From: Agriotes lineatus
Taxonomy: Eukaryota > Arthropoda > Insecta > Coleoptera > Elateridae
Direction of reading: 5' to 3'
DNA length: 64,000 nucleotides
Assembly (NCBI GenBank): GCA_940337035.1
Contig: CALNHX010003615.1
Location: forward strand, 81,664-145,663
Under the pieces are notes generated by a model. The model saw only the letters and a program-made list of their open reading frames with translations, was not told the origin of the DNA and did not search any database. A program made the translations under genes and the position numbers. Shown here in pieces: positions 9,961-21,806 of this stretch; position 1 is the stretch's first letter, and each line of letters opens with the position of its first letter.

Positions 9961-10745
9961 GCAAAAAGGAAAATAAGATGGCATGTACACAATAACAACG
10001 AGTGTAATAATCATAACGGTCCATCAAAATTGTTTTTGTCGTGTTTTGTATATTATTAGGAAAATATTTCAAGGTCAAGATGTAATTTAGTTCTTTCTGA
10101 CTTGGTAGTTCATTTGGATCAATTAATATCATAGAAATGGATACTCTACGAGTAACTGGAACGGCCTTGCTCGGTATAAACTAATGCACATTTGTGAAGC
10201 AAGCGCACTAACGAAAGAGATAGGACTACTGTAGTATTTTTATTTCACTCCAACTCACAGTCATTTACGCGAGACGTGTGCCAGATCAGCGAACCTATTT
10301 GATTTTTACCTGATTTTACTTAGTTCCAATCATTTAAAGGTGTAGAATCGGTGGTGGTTTGTTCGTTTGTTGTATAATAAAAGTTAAAAGTGAGAGGAGC
10401 TTCGTGAAAGTATTTTAAACAATTAAAAACTAAGAAAATGCTGCTGTAAACCATTTCGGTGAAAAACTGCATTTATTTGTACCAGCGCATCCGGCATGAG
10501 AAAAAATATTTTCAGAAGATTTGCACGAACTTCAGCTAGTGAAGAATATTGTAAATTTTGTCTTACAATGGTGCATGCAGCACCATGGAAAACTGTATAA
10601 TTTAAATTGCATGAAAAGCAAGCACCAATTAGGCATATGATATCAAAATTAATTTTATTTAAAAACTGCTGTTTTTTGTATACTATACCTATAGGTATTG
10701 TGTAATAAATATTAATAAACAATAAATGTTACTATTTTTTGCTTT
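9961..10745. other. Interval without a recognised gene
   Basis: AT-rich flank beyond the hAT element. A 99-codon minus-strand frame at 10423-10722 has no recognisable similarity and no supporting context. Confidence 0.4.
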
Positions 10746-10746
10746 T

Positions 10747-11385
10747 TACCTTCTTTTACGATAAAGGAAGTATCTATTGCATTCACCCCAAGAATTCGAA
10801 ATTGAGTTTTCAACCGATCTTCACGTTTTAGAGACCCCTAAACACATAAAACATGTTTTTGTTCATTGGTCTGTCTATCTATTTGTCAGTCTGTTTGTGA
10901 ACAGAATATCTCAAAAACGAAAAGAGGTATGGCGATGAAACTTCATATAAAAGGTTCGTGTACTATGTAGATGCGACAGCAAGCTTTTGAAGAAAATCAC
11001 ATAACCGGAAGTATGGCGATTTTTCACTTTTTTCGATTTTTTCAAAAACGGCTCTTAACGATTTTTTCCAAATTTTACAGTTTTCTTAAATTTTTAATGT
11101 GTACTGATGTGATAAAGGTGATTTTCCAGGTGAATACTTCTAAAATGGGTTTCTTTCGTTTGTTTTTTCTATTTTTTTATTAACTCCTATTTTAAATAGA
11201 ACACCCGGTATATTATTAAATTTTTTAATTTAGCTCAAAATTTTAGAGAAAATGTGTCTCTTTACCTAACGCTCTATTTTGTACCGTTTTTGTAGAATTT
11301 GTAATTTTTTAAAAATTTTAACAAATTCTAAAAATGTTTGGTTAATTATATGTTGTGTTCGTGTATCACACCAGATTTTTTAATT
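10747..11385 (+). repeat. Interspersed repeat family C, copy a
   Basis: Starts near CTTCTTTTACGATAAAGGAAG and passes through CACCCCAAGAATTCGAAATTG, a GTCTGTC-rich microsatellite, GAACAGAATATCTCAAAAACG and GAAAATCACATAACCGGAAG. It also contains AGAACACCCGGTATATTATTA and ends at GTGTATCACACCAGA. Other copies are at 17.2-18.2 (minus), 22.9-23.7 (plus), 24.6-25.3 (minus) and 29.9-30.3 kb (plus). No conserved ORF; class unknown, non-autonomous. Confidence 0.8.
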
Positions 11386-12146
11386 TAAATCCCATAATCT
11401 AAAGCTATTATAATTATATCTTTATTATCATTTTGATTTTTCTGTGTAAGTATCTTAATAAGATTGAATACTGCATGCAAAATGTTTTAAAAGTTGAAAC
11501 AGAAGATTTATTCATATTGCTGTAATAATTAAATTTTATCTGTTTTAAAGTTAAGTTGCTGTAATTCGTCCATAAGCATTAATGAGCTAGACAGAGAGCG
11601 ATATACTACTTATAGGTGGGTTGCATAACTTCACGAGTTGACACGCTCAGTGAACACTAGAGGCCTATCCAGTTATACGTAGTATTTTTTATCTATGATG
11701 AATATATCTCAAGTACAGCAAACTTCAATTTGATCATGGCATGCTGTGAATGAGTTTTTTTTTAACACACGATATAGATGTAGAAACTGGAATGTAAATC
11801 ATACATAACAACTAATTATTTTACGCTAGAATTATTTTAAATGTTAGGTACTTTTTTTTTAATATTTCATTTATTCTGCATATTCCATTACATATATGTA
11901 ATACTATATGCCTATATGCAACATTCGTTTTTTTAATCATTCATTATAAATGTTTTAAAACTATACTAAAACTATCTGCTCTAATTTACTTCTCTGATTA
12001 TATGAAAACTATGCCTAATTCCTGGTAACTTAACTACTTATAACTTACAAATTCTATTTTTAACAATTATACGAAATTCTTTTAGGAAAGTATGTTTAAC
12101 TGATTATTACCTACAACTGAAGCTATATATGTATCTATTTACTATT
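11386..12146. other. AT-rich interval without a recognised gene
   Basis: Low-complexity AT-rich sequence. No coding similarity or structured repeat recognised on either strand. Confidence 0.4.
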
Positions 12147-12561
12147 TTATAATTTTTCCCAGTCTATATTTTTGACAAAGAAATTAAATTCTCTTAGGTA
12201 AGTATTTACAAGTAATTTTTTATTTACGGGCCAGTCGCCGCCCTTGATTAGTATACTATGTCGTAAAATTCGTCGCTGCACTTTTAAAATTTTACAGTTA
12301 TAAATCAGATGATCTACAGTCTGATCATCAGTATCACACGGACATCGAGCACTGTCTAAAATTTTAAAACGGTACAAATAGCTTCGCAGTTGTCCATGGC
12401 CGGTCACTAGCACAGTAAAATTAGGGTTCACTTTAGACGGGTATTTTAATCTTGCGGATACTGTTGGATAGAACTCTTTTGTCACTTTCCATTTTTCTGT
12501 ATTGTTCCACCCACTTTCCCACTTCTCTACACTTTCCCGTTTAGCATCACTAATTATTTCA
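12147..12561 (-). pseudogene. LINE ORF2 C-terminal fragment (R1/I-like)
   Basis: Open frame reading SDAKRESVEKWESGWNNTEKW, then FTVLVTGHGQLRSYLYRF and CPCDTDDQTVDHLIYNC. This is the TGHG..YL.RF..CPC....T..H....C pattern found at the C-terminal end of R1/I-type retrotransposon ORF2 proteins, including a zinc-knuckle-like Cys/His set. No RT domain is attached, so it is a small fragment. Confidence 0.7.
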
Positions 12562-12682
12562 CTAAAATGTTAGGTACTGAAAATGGATATCCAAGACTAT
12601 TTCCCTCAGATAATATAAACCAATCCCATCAATCAATTTTCAAAATTTGAACCAATCAGAGTCGAATACAGCGAATATTTTT

Positions 12683-12721
12683 TTGCACTAGTGCAATACC
12701 CGGGTATTTGCACAAGTGCAA
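12683..12721. repeat. 39-bp near-perfect palindrome
   Basis: TTGCACTAGTGCAATACCCGGGTATTTGCACAAGTGCAA: each half carries a smaller palindrome (TTGCACTAGTGCAA and TTGCACAAGTGCAA) around a central CCCGGG. It could fold as a cruciform or as two small hairpins. Confidence 0.85.
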
Positions 12722-12864
12722 TATCGAGTATTTGCGGGAAAAAAAGCAAACCAGCTAGGTACACAAGAAATTTCAGAAAGAAAACTGAAAACTCTTTAAA
12801 AATGAATAGTGTGGTATACAAAGGATGATATTTCTTCGAGAAATAGTCTTCCAATATTCCCCGC

Positions 12865-12940
12865 GTGCATTCTGTATAATTCGAGTATTTCTCTCGAACG
12901 CTTCGCGTTATCGAGAAATACTCGAATATACAGAATGCAC
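12865..12940. repeat. 76-bp imperfect palindrome
   Basis: GTGCATTCTGTATAATTCGAGTATTTCTC pairs with GAGAAATACTCGAATATACAGAATGCAC around a short GC-rich apex (GAACGCTTCGCG). The arms are about 30 bp with very few mismatches. Confidence 0.85.
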
Positions 12941-13084
12941 TACGGATATAACTACTGATTATTAAGAATAAGTAGCCAAATAATAACGCGTTAATTGTTT
13001 TGACAGTACTGTCAGTGGTATTACAAATATGTCGAAATCTTGTAGTTCGAGATTATTGTAAGGTCTAAATAGTCGAATAACAGG

Positions 13085-14230
13085 CTAGTTTAATTGAAAA
13101 TTAGTACTGCATTGATTATGCCAAAACAAAGATGAGTGGCGAACTGAATACGATGGGATTTTTATATGAAATCGAGAAATAATCGAAATGTTATTGTAAT
13201 AACCTCCAATAAATTTATGTTGTTTTTTGAGATCTATTATATTTCTTCTGTGTTCTAAAATCAATATGTCACGCTGCGTCAGTTGTTTTCTATAGTCCAT
13301 TTTTCCTTTTGTTCTAAAATAAACAAGTTTTATAAAACGCTTTTGAATTGACTCAATTCGATCTAAGTGTTTGATAAAACGGATCCCAAATAAAACTGTC
13401 ATATTCCAAATAGACAAAGTATGAGGTTTTCAGTGCTTCTATGTTTTGAGAGTGTTTTGTTGCGCGGACTATGAAACCTAACATTTTGTTAGCTTTGCAT
13501 ACGGTTTTTTCAATGTGGGTGTTGCAAGTAAAATCGCTACTCAAAGTGATATCTAGATCTCGTATGCTGGTTACGATGCTAAGAACGGCATTGTTTAATG
13601 TGTAGTTAAAAGTTATAATGGACTTTACACGAAAACAGGAAATTTTGTGACACTTTTGAACATGTAAAATCATTTAGTTTTGTTACACTAGTCGTTCAGG
13701 TGATTCAAGTCATTTTGAAGGGTAATACAGTCATTAACTAACTTAATTTCAGTAACGAGTTTTAAGTCATCTTCATAGAGCAGATATGAAGATTTGAAAT
13801 TAAAAGTTAAATCATTTATAAAAGCAATAAATAGCGTAGGGCCCAGGTGAGATGCTTGAGGCACGCCCGAGACCGGTCCAATGTCTTCAGATTTGTACCC
13901 ATTGATCACTACACACTGTTTTCGTCCCACCAGATAAGATTGAAACCAATTCAATAGTGTACCCGATATTCCAAAGCCTGCTAATTTTTGCATTAGTATT
14001 GAATAATTTACTTTATCGAAGGCCTTAGAAAAATCGGTGTAAACTGCATCGACTTGAGACCTCCTACTTATAGCATTTACTATAAATTCAGTGTAGTAGA
14101 GAAGACTATTCGACACTGATTTGGCAGAAAGAAAACCGTGTTGAAATTGTGAAATAGAATTTTTGATATGACTTAAAAATGTTCTGTTTCCTAATGATTC
14201 AAAAATTTTACCAAAAATACTTAGGTAAGG
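13085..14230 (-). pseudogene. Jockey-type LINE reverse transcriptase, frameshifted
   Basis: Three overlapping minus-strand frames together cover RT motifs: QVDAVYTDFSKAFDKVNYSIL (motif 2a/A), SGVPQASHLGPTLFIAFIND (motif B; GSH altered to ASH), LLYEDDLKL (motif C, with YADD changed to YEDD), and a C-terminal thumb-like KRFIKLVY and RRNIIDL. The frame breaks near 13680 and 13400. The upstream sequence KIFESLGNRTFLSHIKNSISQFQHGF extends it to about 14225. The catalytic box change and two breaks mean it is dead. Confidence 0.85.
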
Positions 14231-16110
14231 ACATTTTTAGTTTTGTATAAACGTACTGCTAATTAGCGTTATTCCCTAAATTATGGCTCCACTTGTAGAT
14301 AGGTATTTCGAATAATCCGCCTGAAATTCCGTCTGTATTTAAGCATTTCAAATTATTCAGTAGCAGGTAACGGTTTTTGATTGCCCTCATTCTGTATATT
14401 TCTGTTTCGGTTTGTTGGCGCGTTAAGATTATCTGCTTGTTGAAATATCGACCCGTCTGCGTTGTGGATTCCTGCATGTTTCTAGCGAAAAATTAAGAGA
14501 TAGATGCCCTGTGTCCGAGAGAGCGAGCTTCAGCTCTTGCTTCTACCACTTTATTGATCGCCGGTCGGCGCGCATTTTTCGAGGCAGAATAGATTTGGGC
14601 GTCTGAAGCAACAGTTGGTTTTTAAATTGGTGTTCCCGCGGTGCTCCCCAATCGGGGTGGCGTTCGTGGGGGTTTTTGACGTCTGATTATAGAGTGCTTA
14701 CAGGCAAACATTTTGTGCTTTTGAGTATGGATGTGTACCGCTGTTTAGTTCTGATCTGGACTCCCGTGGCTTCAACGCAAGTTTTGTGTCCCGCCTTGTT
14801 TTTGAACTCGTTGTATTCAACGTGGTAATTCCCGAACGAGCGGCAGCCCTCTATATTACCCGTTTGGACGGATTATTTGTAAGAACTCATTAGCAACTTG
14901 TCATGTTTCACGAATCCGTCGCTTGTTGTTCTGCCGTTTCGTGCAAGCTTCGAATTTCGCTAGTTGAGAGGATTATCCCATGGTTTCGCCGCATATTCAC
15001 GTTGAGTTGGTGCATTCATTCCCCTCTTTGGTGTCTTCTGCAGTGTCTGGGAACAGCAGCTGATTGCAGCAGCATCGGACATCAATTTGCCGCACAGCCA
15101 AGCTCTTTAAAGGTACCGTTACCGGTACCATTATTATTAACGGTTAGAGTGCAACTTAAGTGTACAGAGTGATTCAACGAAGTATCGGAAAGTTGACGTT
15201 ACGCTGCGGTCGTTTAACTTTTATTGTGTGCCTTTTTGCATTTGTCATACCATTATAGTTGTTTAACTGTCATTACAATTCATTTACCTTCAGTTTTCAT
15301 GGTTCTGTTGGACTTTATGTAGTAGCATTTGTAATGTGTCACACGTGCAACTTGTTTAGTTAAATACTGCCTTTTATTACCGCTATTTGATTCAGTATTT
15401 CGATAGTTTTATGTTCATATCGTTTTTTAGTAATTTCAATAGTTGTTGTCAAGTTTTTAATAGGTGAAGATGTTACGCACTTTACATAACTACCGTTTAC
15501 TAACCCATTTCATATTTTTATGTGCATTTATATATATTCAAATATTTTGTCAATACATTTCATGTTAATTTAACTGTGGTTTTCTTTGTTGTTGTGCATG
15601 CCATTTGTGTATTGTATTTTACAGTTGTAAGAGGAGTTTGGCCAGCTGTTTAAGTGAATTTTCGAAAGGTATGTCCGATTACGCTGCCGCCTCGCTGACC
15701 AGTATACTGTCAAGCGTATTGTTGTAAAGTGAATTCATTTATTCTTCCACTTTTCTTCAGTGGATTCACCTGAGCATATTTTTTTCTCGTTTAGTAATTG
15801 TGGTGGCGCCTTATCATTTTAGATCTGCTTACCGTTTATTAGGCCGTTGCCCTGGTGTTATCTCGTGTTGAACCCCCCTCTCGCTCCGCTGAAGTTAATC
15901 GGGAAACTCTTTTGTAGCGGGCTGGGCTGGGTCGATTGTGAGTTAGCTTAGGCGCTAGTCGTCTAGCATTGTTTCGGCTAATCGTTAATACCGTGTTGTA
16001 CCGTTACAAACTGGCGCGTGGTCGTAATTAGTGTTTTAGCCTGTTATCATCTGGCAGTCCATCGGAGGCCAGGTTTGGTATACCGTAATTGTCGGTTTAT
16101 CCCGTTACAC
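14231..16110. other. 1.9-kb interval, GC-richer, unexplained
   Basis: Contains stretches such as CCCGCGGTGCTCCCCAATC and GGTACCGTTACCGGTACC and is clearly less AT-rich than its surroundings. An 89-codon plus frame (14903-15172) and a 72-codon minus frame (14259-14477) have no recognised similarity. It may be the 5' region of a retroelement or an untranslated exon; I cannot decide. Confidence 0.35.
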
Positions 16111-16114
16111 TTAG

Positions 16115-16385
16115 TTAAGAATAGGCCTGTAATTGCAAATTTTTGATTTATCTTCGGATTTAAAAAATGGCGTCACGTATGCTAATTTCCACTGTCCAGG
16201 GTAAATTCCTCCTTGAAGCGATTTATTAAAAATTAACATCAATGGAGAAGCTAATGAGTGTGAACATGTTTTAATGAAATATGGGTGGATGCAATCTGGA
16301 CCTGGAGATTTGTGTATTTTAATATTTTTAAGGTTTCCAATCTCAAGAATATTACATGTGATATTACTTTATTGCGAGAAAGAGT
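16115..16385 (-). pseudogene. LINE RT fragment (motif 0/1)
   Basis: The minus strand translates to LQGGIYPGQWKLAYVTPFFK and then an NYRPIL block. This is the conserved entry into the RT domain of Jockey/R1-type LINEs (WK.A.V.PIFK...NYRPI). The copy ends abruptly on both sides. Confidence 0.7.
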
Positions 16386-16390
16386 GACGG

Positions 16391-16411
16391 GCCGCGGGTT
16401 GCTCATCCCTG
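16391..16411. repeat. Possible isolated hAT terminal repeat
   Basis: CCGCGGGTTGCTCATCCCTG is the form typical of a hAT 3' end (reverse complement CAGGGATGAGCAACC). I did not find a matching opposite end in the window, so this may be a relic or chance. Confidence 0.35.
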
Positions 16412-16435
16412 CTTTAAAGTTTCGCTTTCTTAATA

Positions 16436-17215
16436 TTGTCTACGGTTCAAATTATCTATAAACCTCCGCTAATTCCATTGACAGCTTTTGGCAATCTTGA
16501 AAATGTACTGGCAGGTCTGTTTACTACTGTGGATGAAATTGTGTTAACAGGCGACGTCAATGTGGACTTTTTAAAACTAAGCAAAAAACTTTCCTATCTT
16601 AATGACATTCTGCATTCTTTTAATTTACTCCAAGTTATTAAGGATTCCCCAAGAATTACTGAAACTTCAAGCACTTTAATTGATGTAATATGTACAAGCA
16701 AAAATCTGTATCTAGTCAAACATGGTAGTAAAAACACTCAAAATCTATCTGATCACTGTCTTGTATACTGCTATTTCGATTGTGAAATCAATCAGTTACA
16801 GTCTAAGACAATAACAGTTCGTGATTACAGTTTTTTTTATGCAAATGAATTTGCATTTGATGCAAATAGAATGTCATTGGATTATATTGATAACCTTCCT
16901 TTAATTCAGGATAAAAAAAATTTTTTTCAATTTTGCTATAGTTTCGTTTTTTGACATGCATGCTCCATACAGAACTATCACTGTTACGAAGCCTACGGGC
17001 CTTACATTACAGAAACAATAAAACAAATTATTGCCATCAAGAACAATGCATTTAAGAAATACAAGAAGACGAGATTAGACTCGGCTAAGCAATTAGTATA
17101 CAGAGGTCTCAAAAACTATCTGGCTTTTGCGATAAAACAAGTGCGCTTACAGATACTTAAATTTAAAAATAACTCGAAAAAAAATGTGGTCGCATTTTGA
17201 AGCATGGAAGATTTA
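16436..17215 (+). pseudogene. LINE endonuclease (APE-type) C-terminal part and linker
   Basis: The 172-codon frame contains VLTGDVNVDFL (the GD.N..F motif), TLIDVI and NLSDHCLVYC (the SDH motif), which are active-site blocks of APE-type endonucleases of Jockey/CR1-like LINEs. After a poly-A-run frameshift near 16920 the sequence continues as DMHAPYRTITV, then ITETIKQIIAIKNNAFKKYKK and linker sequence to about 17215. It may be the 5' half of the LINE whose RT begins at 20645, separated by 3.4 kb of insertions. That link is inference from the same strand and order. Confidence 0.75.
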
Positions 17216-17747
17216 TACAAAAAATCTGGTGTGATACACGCACACAACTTCCTTTTACACTCTTTACAACAGTGATCTTATAATTAGCTAAAAATTTTCA
17301 AAAATTACAAATTTTACAAAAACGGTACAAAATAGAGTGTTAGTTCAAGAGACAAATTTTTTCTAGAATTTTAAGCTGAATTCAAAAATGTAATAATATA
17401 CCGGGTGTTCTATTTAAAATAGGAGTTAATAAAAAAAAATTAAAAAAACAAAAGAAACCCATTTTAGAAGTATTCAACTGGAAAATCACCTATCTCACAC
17501 CAATACACATTAAAAATGTAATAAAAATGTAAAGTTTAAAAAAAATCGTTAGAGCCGTTTCTGAGAACATCGAAAAAAACTGAAAAATCACAAGAGTAAA
17601 CATCTACTTCCGGTTATGAGATTTTCTTCAAAAGCTTGCTGTCGCATCTACATAGTACACAAAACTTATATATGAAGTTTCAACGCCATATATCTTTTCG
17701 TTTTTGAGATATTCTGTTCACAGACAGACACACAGACAGACCAATTA

Positions 17748-17885
17748 AAAAATAGTATATTATGATACAAGTGTATAAGTACGCCTTTAAACCACGTGCG
17801 AAGAGTTTAAGAGCACGACGCGTTAGCGGAGTGCTTTTAACGTCGCTAGTGCTTTAATGGCTGTTATACACGTGTATCATATGTT
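17748..17885. repeat. Imperfect ~135-bp palindrome (foldback hairpin)
   Basis: ATGATACAAGTGTATAAG on the left pairs with TTATACACGTGTATCAT on the right. The interior pairs less perfectly through CACGTGCGAAGAG and GAGCACGACGCG..AGCGGAGTGC. Flanks are TATTATG/CATATGTT. The architecture is shared with 8549-8690 and 44496-44640. Confidence 0.6.
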
Positions 17886-17904
17886 ATTTTTTCTACGATC
17901 GTAA

Positions 17905-18085
17905 TACACTTTTTCCATCATATTGTGTTAGATATTCTAGATTATGTTGACATTAAAATTTAATAAATTATTAAAACACGCTAATAAATTATTAAAACAC
18001 GCCTCCTACAGCAACGTGCAAATAAGACGTATTTTGGGCGCTAAAAACGTCGCTTTTGACACTAGAAACAGTGCAAAAAATTGTC
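17905..18085 (+). repeat. Family G repeat, copy 1
   Basis: ATTGTGTTAGATATTCTAG, TATGTTGACATT, TTAAAACACGCC, GCAACGTGC, AAGACGTA and AAATTGTCATTTTGA occur in the same order at 43635-43812. In this copy the segment AATAAATTATTAAAACACGCT is duplicated. Non-coding. Confidence 0.7.
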
Positions 18086-18155
18086 ATTTTGATCTGTTGA
18101 AAACTCAATTTCGAATTTTTGGGGTGAATTCAATACTTCCTTTATTATAAAAGGA

Positions 18156-18489
18156 AGTAAAAAAGTTAACGAAACAAGCTCAGAAATTATGGATGCTTAA
18201 ATAATTAATAACTTTTCTACTATGGCTGCCCAGTCTAATTGAAACCATTTTTCGCTCCGCTTAATTGTTTAATCAATTTTTTTTCTTGATTGAAGGCGCG
18301 GAAGTTCTTCTAAAAACACCCGGATAGTCCGCGCGTGTCGGGTTCAGCTGGGAAGGGGTCCCAACCGCCTACCAACTAAAAACCCCTCCTTCGCTCTGCA
18401 AGTCGCTATGGAATTGTTTGTTGGACATTGCTTCATAGCGACAGCTTCCTGTTTTCTAGCCAGTTTGCCCCATTCTCTCCTCCTCCTCT
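18156..18489. other. Interval without a recognised gene
   Basis: AT-rich then GC-rich sequence (GCGCGTGTCGGGTTCAGCTGG at about 18331). Plausibly the 3' untranslated part of the R1-type LINE that follows on the minus strand, but nothing specific is visible. Confidence 0.35.
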
Positions 18490-19350
18490 TTGGTTTTAAT
18501 TATTTCCACCACTGCTCTAAGTAGTCCTCCATTTCTATCTACTTTCCAACATATGTTCAATGATGTTATCATGGAGCAGTTCCACACCTATATGTTCGGA
18601 CATTTCTTCTTTGATAGGCTTCCACCGTTCGCAGTGGAAAATTGTGTGTTCCTCTGTATCCGTTTGTTCACAATATACGCAGTTGTCGTCTTCTTTAATA
18701 CCCATCCTTTTGAGGTAGTAGGAAAAACATCCGTGGCCGGTCAGAAATTGTATAAGATGGTACCCTACGTCTCCATTGGTTCTATTGATCCATGGTTTTA
18801 CCTGTCTTATCAGACGTTTTGTCCACCTGGCTGTCTCGGTAGGACCACTCTTCTTCCCAGTTATTTAGGGATTCTTCTCTTGCCGCCTTATTTTGTGCTC
18901 CGGTGTTCCTTCCTAAATTATACGACCTTTGTTGAGCCATCAGGTGAATAGGGACTACCCCCGCTACCATTTGCACCGCGAGGGTCGATACCGTTCGATT
19001 CTTATCGCTGATCTTCGCTAAACGCTCTCCAGCTTTTTTCTGTGTTTATTCACCTGCAGGCAGTGCTGCCATACTGGAGCGCCGTATAATATAATCAAGT
19101 TAGTTATGGAGCACAGCACCTTCCTTCGTGCGGGTTTCGTACCTCCCAGATTTGGTAGTAGTCGGCTCAGGGCGGCTACAGCTCTCTGCCTTATTAGCAA
19201 CTTGCTGGATGTGGTAGCCCATGTTCAGGTTTTTTCCAATAATGATCCCTAGATATATGAGGTTCTTATTACTTTTGATGTGGTGGTCGTCAATTGTCAC
19301 TTGAATATCTTTCAGTTTCCTCTTTCCAGCTAGTGTTTCCTCAATTTACC
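18490..19350 (-). pseudogene. R1-type LINE ORF2 C-terminal part, frameshifted
   Basis: Minus-strand frames read KRKLKDIQVTIDDHHIKSNK with YLGIIIGKNLNMGYHIQQV, then RAVAALSRLLPNLGGTKP, LYGAPVWQHCL, VAGVVPIHLMAQQR and, nearest the 3' end, VGYHLIQFLTGHGCFSYYLKR with a CVYC..TEEH...C zinc-knuckle pattern. This order is that of R1-clade ORF2 after the RT catalytic centre. Several frame changes (near 19200, 19018 and 18790) show it is inactive. Confidence 0.75.
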
Positions 19351-20560
19351 AAATTATTGCAGACCTTACCTGTATAATTTTATTTGCATTGTAATCAGTT
19401 TGCATTTCGAATTGTTCAATTTTCCAGTTGCGCTCATTTGGTATCTGTATCAGAATAGTCAACATTTCCGCTTGTTATCTTTGGAGCGCACCGTTGGTCT
19501 TACCTCTTCTTGCAGCGCGAGGCGCATTTCTCTTCGGTGACTCGAGCTAGCAACACGCTAATTCCGAGAGACTCAGCTTGTGCTTAATTAAAGTTACGAG
19601 CATTTTGTTTCGAGAGCTGACAATAAATCAGGTATGATGGATCTTCTATTTTTGTTATTCCCATATTAATTGGCCGCTCTTAGCTCTTTTATTGCAGTTA
19701 TTGGTGACGGTAGTTTTTGCTCCAATAAATATTTTCAGAGTGAATATTTCGCCATATTTTGCGTTGCTTCGGCGACAAGCGGTCCCGGCACGTCCAGAAT
19801 GCCAGCAGCTCAATAATCGACAGCTCCAAGTGCAAATATCCTGCCTAATTTTGGAAAAATCCATAATCGTATGGCAACTCACGGCCGGCGTTATCTTCGG
19901 GATCTTGGGGATTATAGGAGGTTAGTATGGCAAATATAATTTAATTACGACGCCAGTATATGACGGGCTACGTACCATTATAACTGAATACATGCCTTGT
20001 ATTCAGGATATTAAATTTATTGTAATCACGATATCTCGTCCAATATTTGGGTTTAAATAACTTTTGTATTTATAATTCCATAATTTCTTATTAGTGTAAT
20101 CTCTGCTTTGTTGTAAAAGGCGTACCCACGTTTCATGCTATCGGTGACCTGAAATTAAGGTTTTTTTGATTGACAGCGATGTGCACATCTCTGGATTTAA
20201 TTGACGATTTTAATTAATTAAAAACCCACAAAAGGGGTTCTTTCCAGTAATTCGTGTGGAAACCTTTCTTAAAGTTTTGCTGCGTAATACTGTAAATTTA
20301 AAATCTTTTACAAGCCAGTTTTACTATTTTTATTATCACCAAATTTTAAACATTTAATAAACCCTATTTAATTGTAGTTTGTTTATTTTTATCGGAATCA
20401 TCTTGATTCCTGGCGCCCTTATCGTATTGTGTTTTGAAGCTACTTGCAGGGTGCACAGCTGACTAGAATCCACGATCCAAAAAGCGTCGAATTGAGCTCG
20501 TTCGGCCCACGCGGTAAGTGTTAGGAAATTTCAATCTTCCACATGGTAAGCGCAAAAGAT
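19351..20560. other. 1.2-kb interval, unexplained
   Basis: Includes AGCTGACAATAAATCAGGTATG near 19615 and TTGCAGTTATTGGTGACG near 19693, which have splice-site-like contexts. A 77-codon plus frame (19692-19925) and the opposite 75-codon frame have no recognised match. Could be a retroelement 5' part. Confidence 0.3.
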
Positions 20561-20704
20561 CAGTTAATCTGCGTTGTAGCAGCTACCAATTTAACTACTC
20601 TAGCTGATTTGACGCAGGTTGGCTCTTTTTCGTGGCATATTTCTTTTTTTAACCGCAACCTTCATCGAAATGCTCAACGTAGTCTAGTATTTGGTGAATT
20701 ACCG

Positions 20705-21795
20705 ATGAAGAATTACAAACTACGTTCAACCAAATAAAATCCAATGCTGTTGGTACTGATTCTATAAATTTGAAAAAACTTCAGATTGCTTTTCCCTACT
20801 GTAAAATTGGGGCGTTACCAATAGTAAATTCCTCCTTGACATCTGGTGAAGTTCCTTCAATCTAGAAAAAGGCGATTGTAAATCCATTAGCGAAAACCCC
20901 TAAAGCAACTATATCGTCACAGCTTCGATCGATAAGTATACTACCAGCTCTGTCTAAACTTATCGAAAAAGATCGTGTACCACAAGTTGGTTGCTTATAT
21001 TAATACAGTGAATGTTCCACCTATTACTCAGTCCGGATTTAGATCTGGTTATAGTACTGCCACAGGTTTTATGAATATAGTTAATGATTTAACAGTCGCG
21101 ATAGACAACTCTAAAGTATCATTATTGGTCTTACTTGATTACACCAAGGAATTCGATAGCATTCACCATCAACTGCTAATTTCAAAAATAAGCTTTTACG
21201 GATGTGATGTGAGAGGACTTAAATGGTTCTCAAGTTATCTGGCTAATAGAACCCAATTCGTAATGATAAACGACCAATTTTCCAGCGAAATTGTTCTCGC
21301 GCCAGGTGTTCCTCAAGGAAGTATCCTGGGACCGATACTTTTTGCCCTTTTGACCTCTGATTTACCATCAAATGTGACTTCAGACTGTTCCATCCATTTC
21401 TAAGCTGATGATACGCAGCTTTATTTGGCCTGTGATCCGCTAAAGATAAATGAATCAATAGAACCACTTAATTTAAATTGGGCTGCAATCTCTTCATGGT
21501 CGAAGAATAATGGATTCTTCCTTAACTCTTCTAAATCCATGGTGATGTGTGTCGGTTCGAGTGAAATGCGTGAAAAGGCATTTTCAGTGTTACATCAAAG
21601 TGTTTGCATTGATAACGATCAGTTATCATTCTCAGAGTGTGTTAAAGACTTAGGTGTTTATTTAGATTGTAATTTAAACTTTCAAACGAATGTACTGAAA
21701 AAAATCCCCGTTTTGTTATATGAAACTAAAAACTTTATATCAAAGTAAGTATGTGTTGTCAAAATCTACAAAATGGCATATAGTTAATGCGTTAG
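20705..21795 (+). pseudogene. LINE reverse transcriptase with stop codon in the YADD box
   Basis: The sequence reads TDEELQTTFNQIKSNAVGTD (pre-RT), then KKAIVNPLAKTPKATISSQLRSISILPALSKLIEK (motif 1; the preceding Trp codon is TAG). After a frameshift at about 20970 come QSGFRSGYST, LVLLDYTKEFDSIHHQLL (motif A) and APGVPQGSILGPILFALL (motif B), then HF, a stop, and ADDTQLY. The Tyr of the YADD catalytic box has become TAA (21401-21403). The frame then continues with LNLNWAAISSWSKNNGFFLN and KDLGVYLDCNL before another frameshift. Clearly inactive. Confidence 0.88.
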
Positions 21796-21806
21796 TACTA
21801 AGCAAT

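Larger units (their letters stand above)
17226..18155 (-). repeat. Family C repeat, copy b (interrupted)
   Basis: Reverse-complement copy of family C: begins at TCTGGTGTGATACACGC, continues through CTTCCGGTTATGAGATTTTC and GAGATATTCTGTTCACAGACAGAC, and resumes at GATCTGTTGAAAACTCAATT (about 18088) to 18155. About 340 bp at 17745-18088 replace the expected sequence and hold a palindrome plus family G sequence. Confidence 0.75.

Noticed and set aside
18490..18951. 153-codon plus-strand ORF
   Set aside because: Antisense shadow of the R1-type LINE C-terminal sequence on the minus strand.
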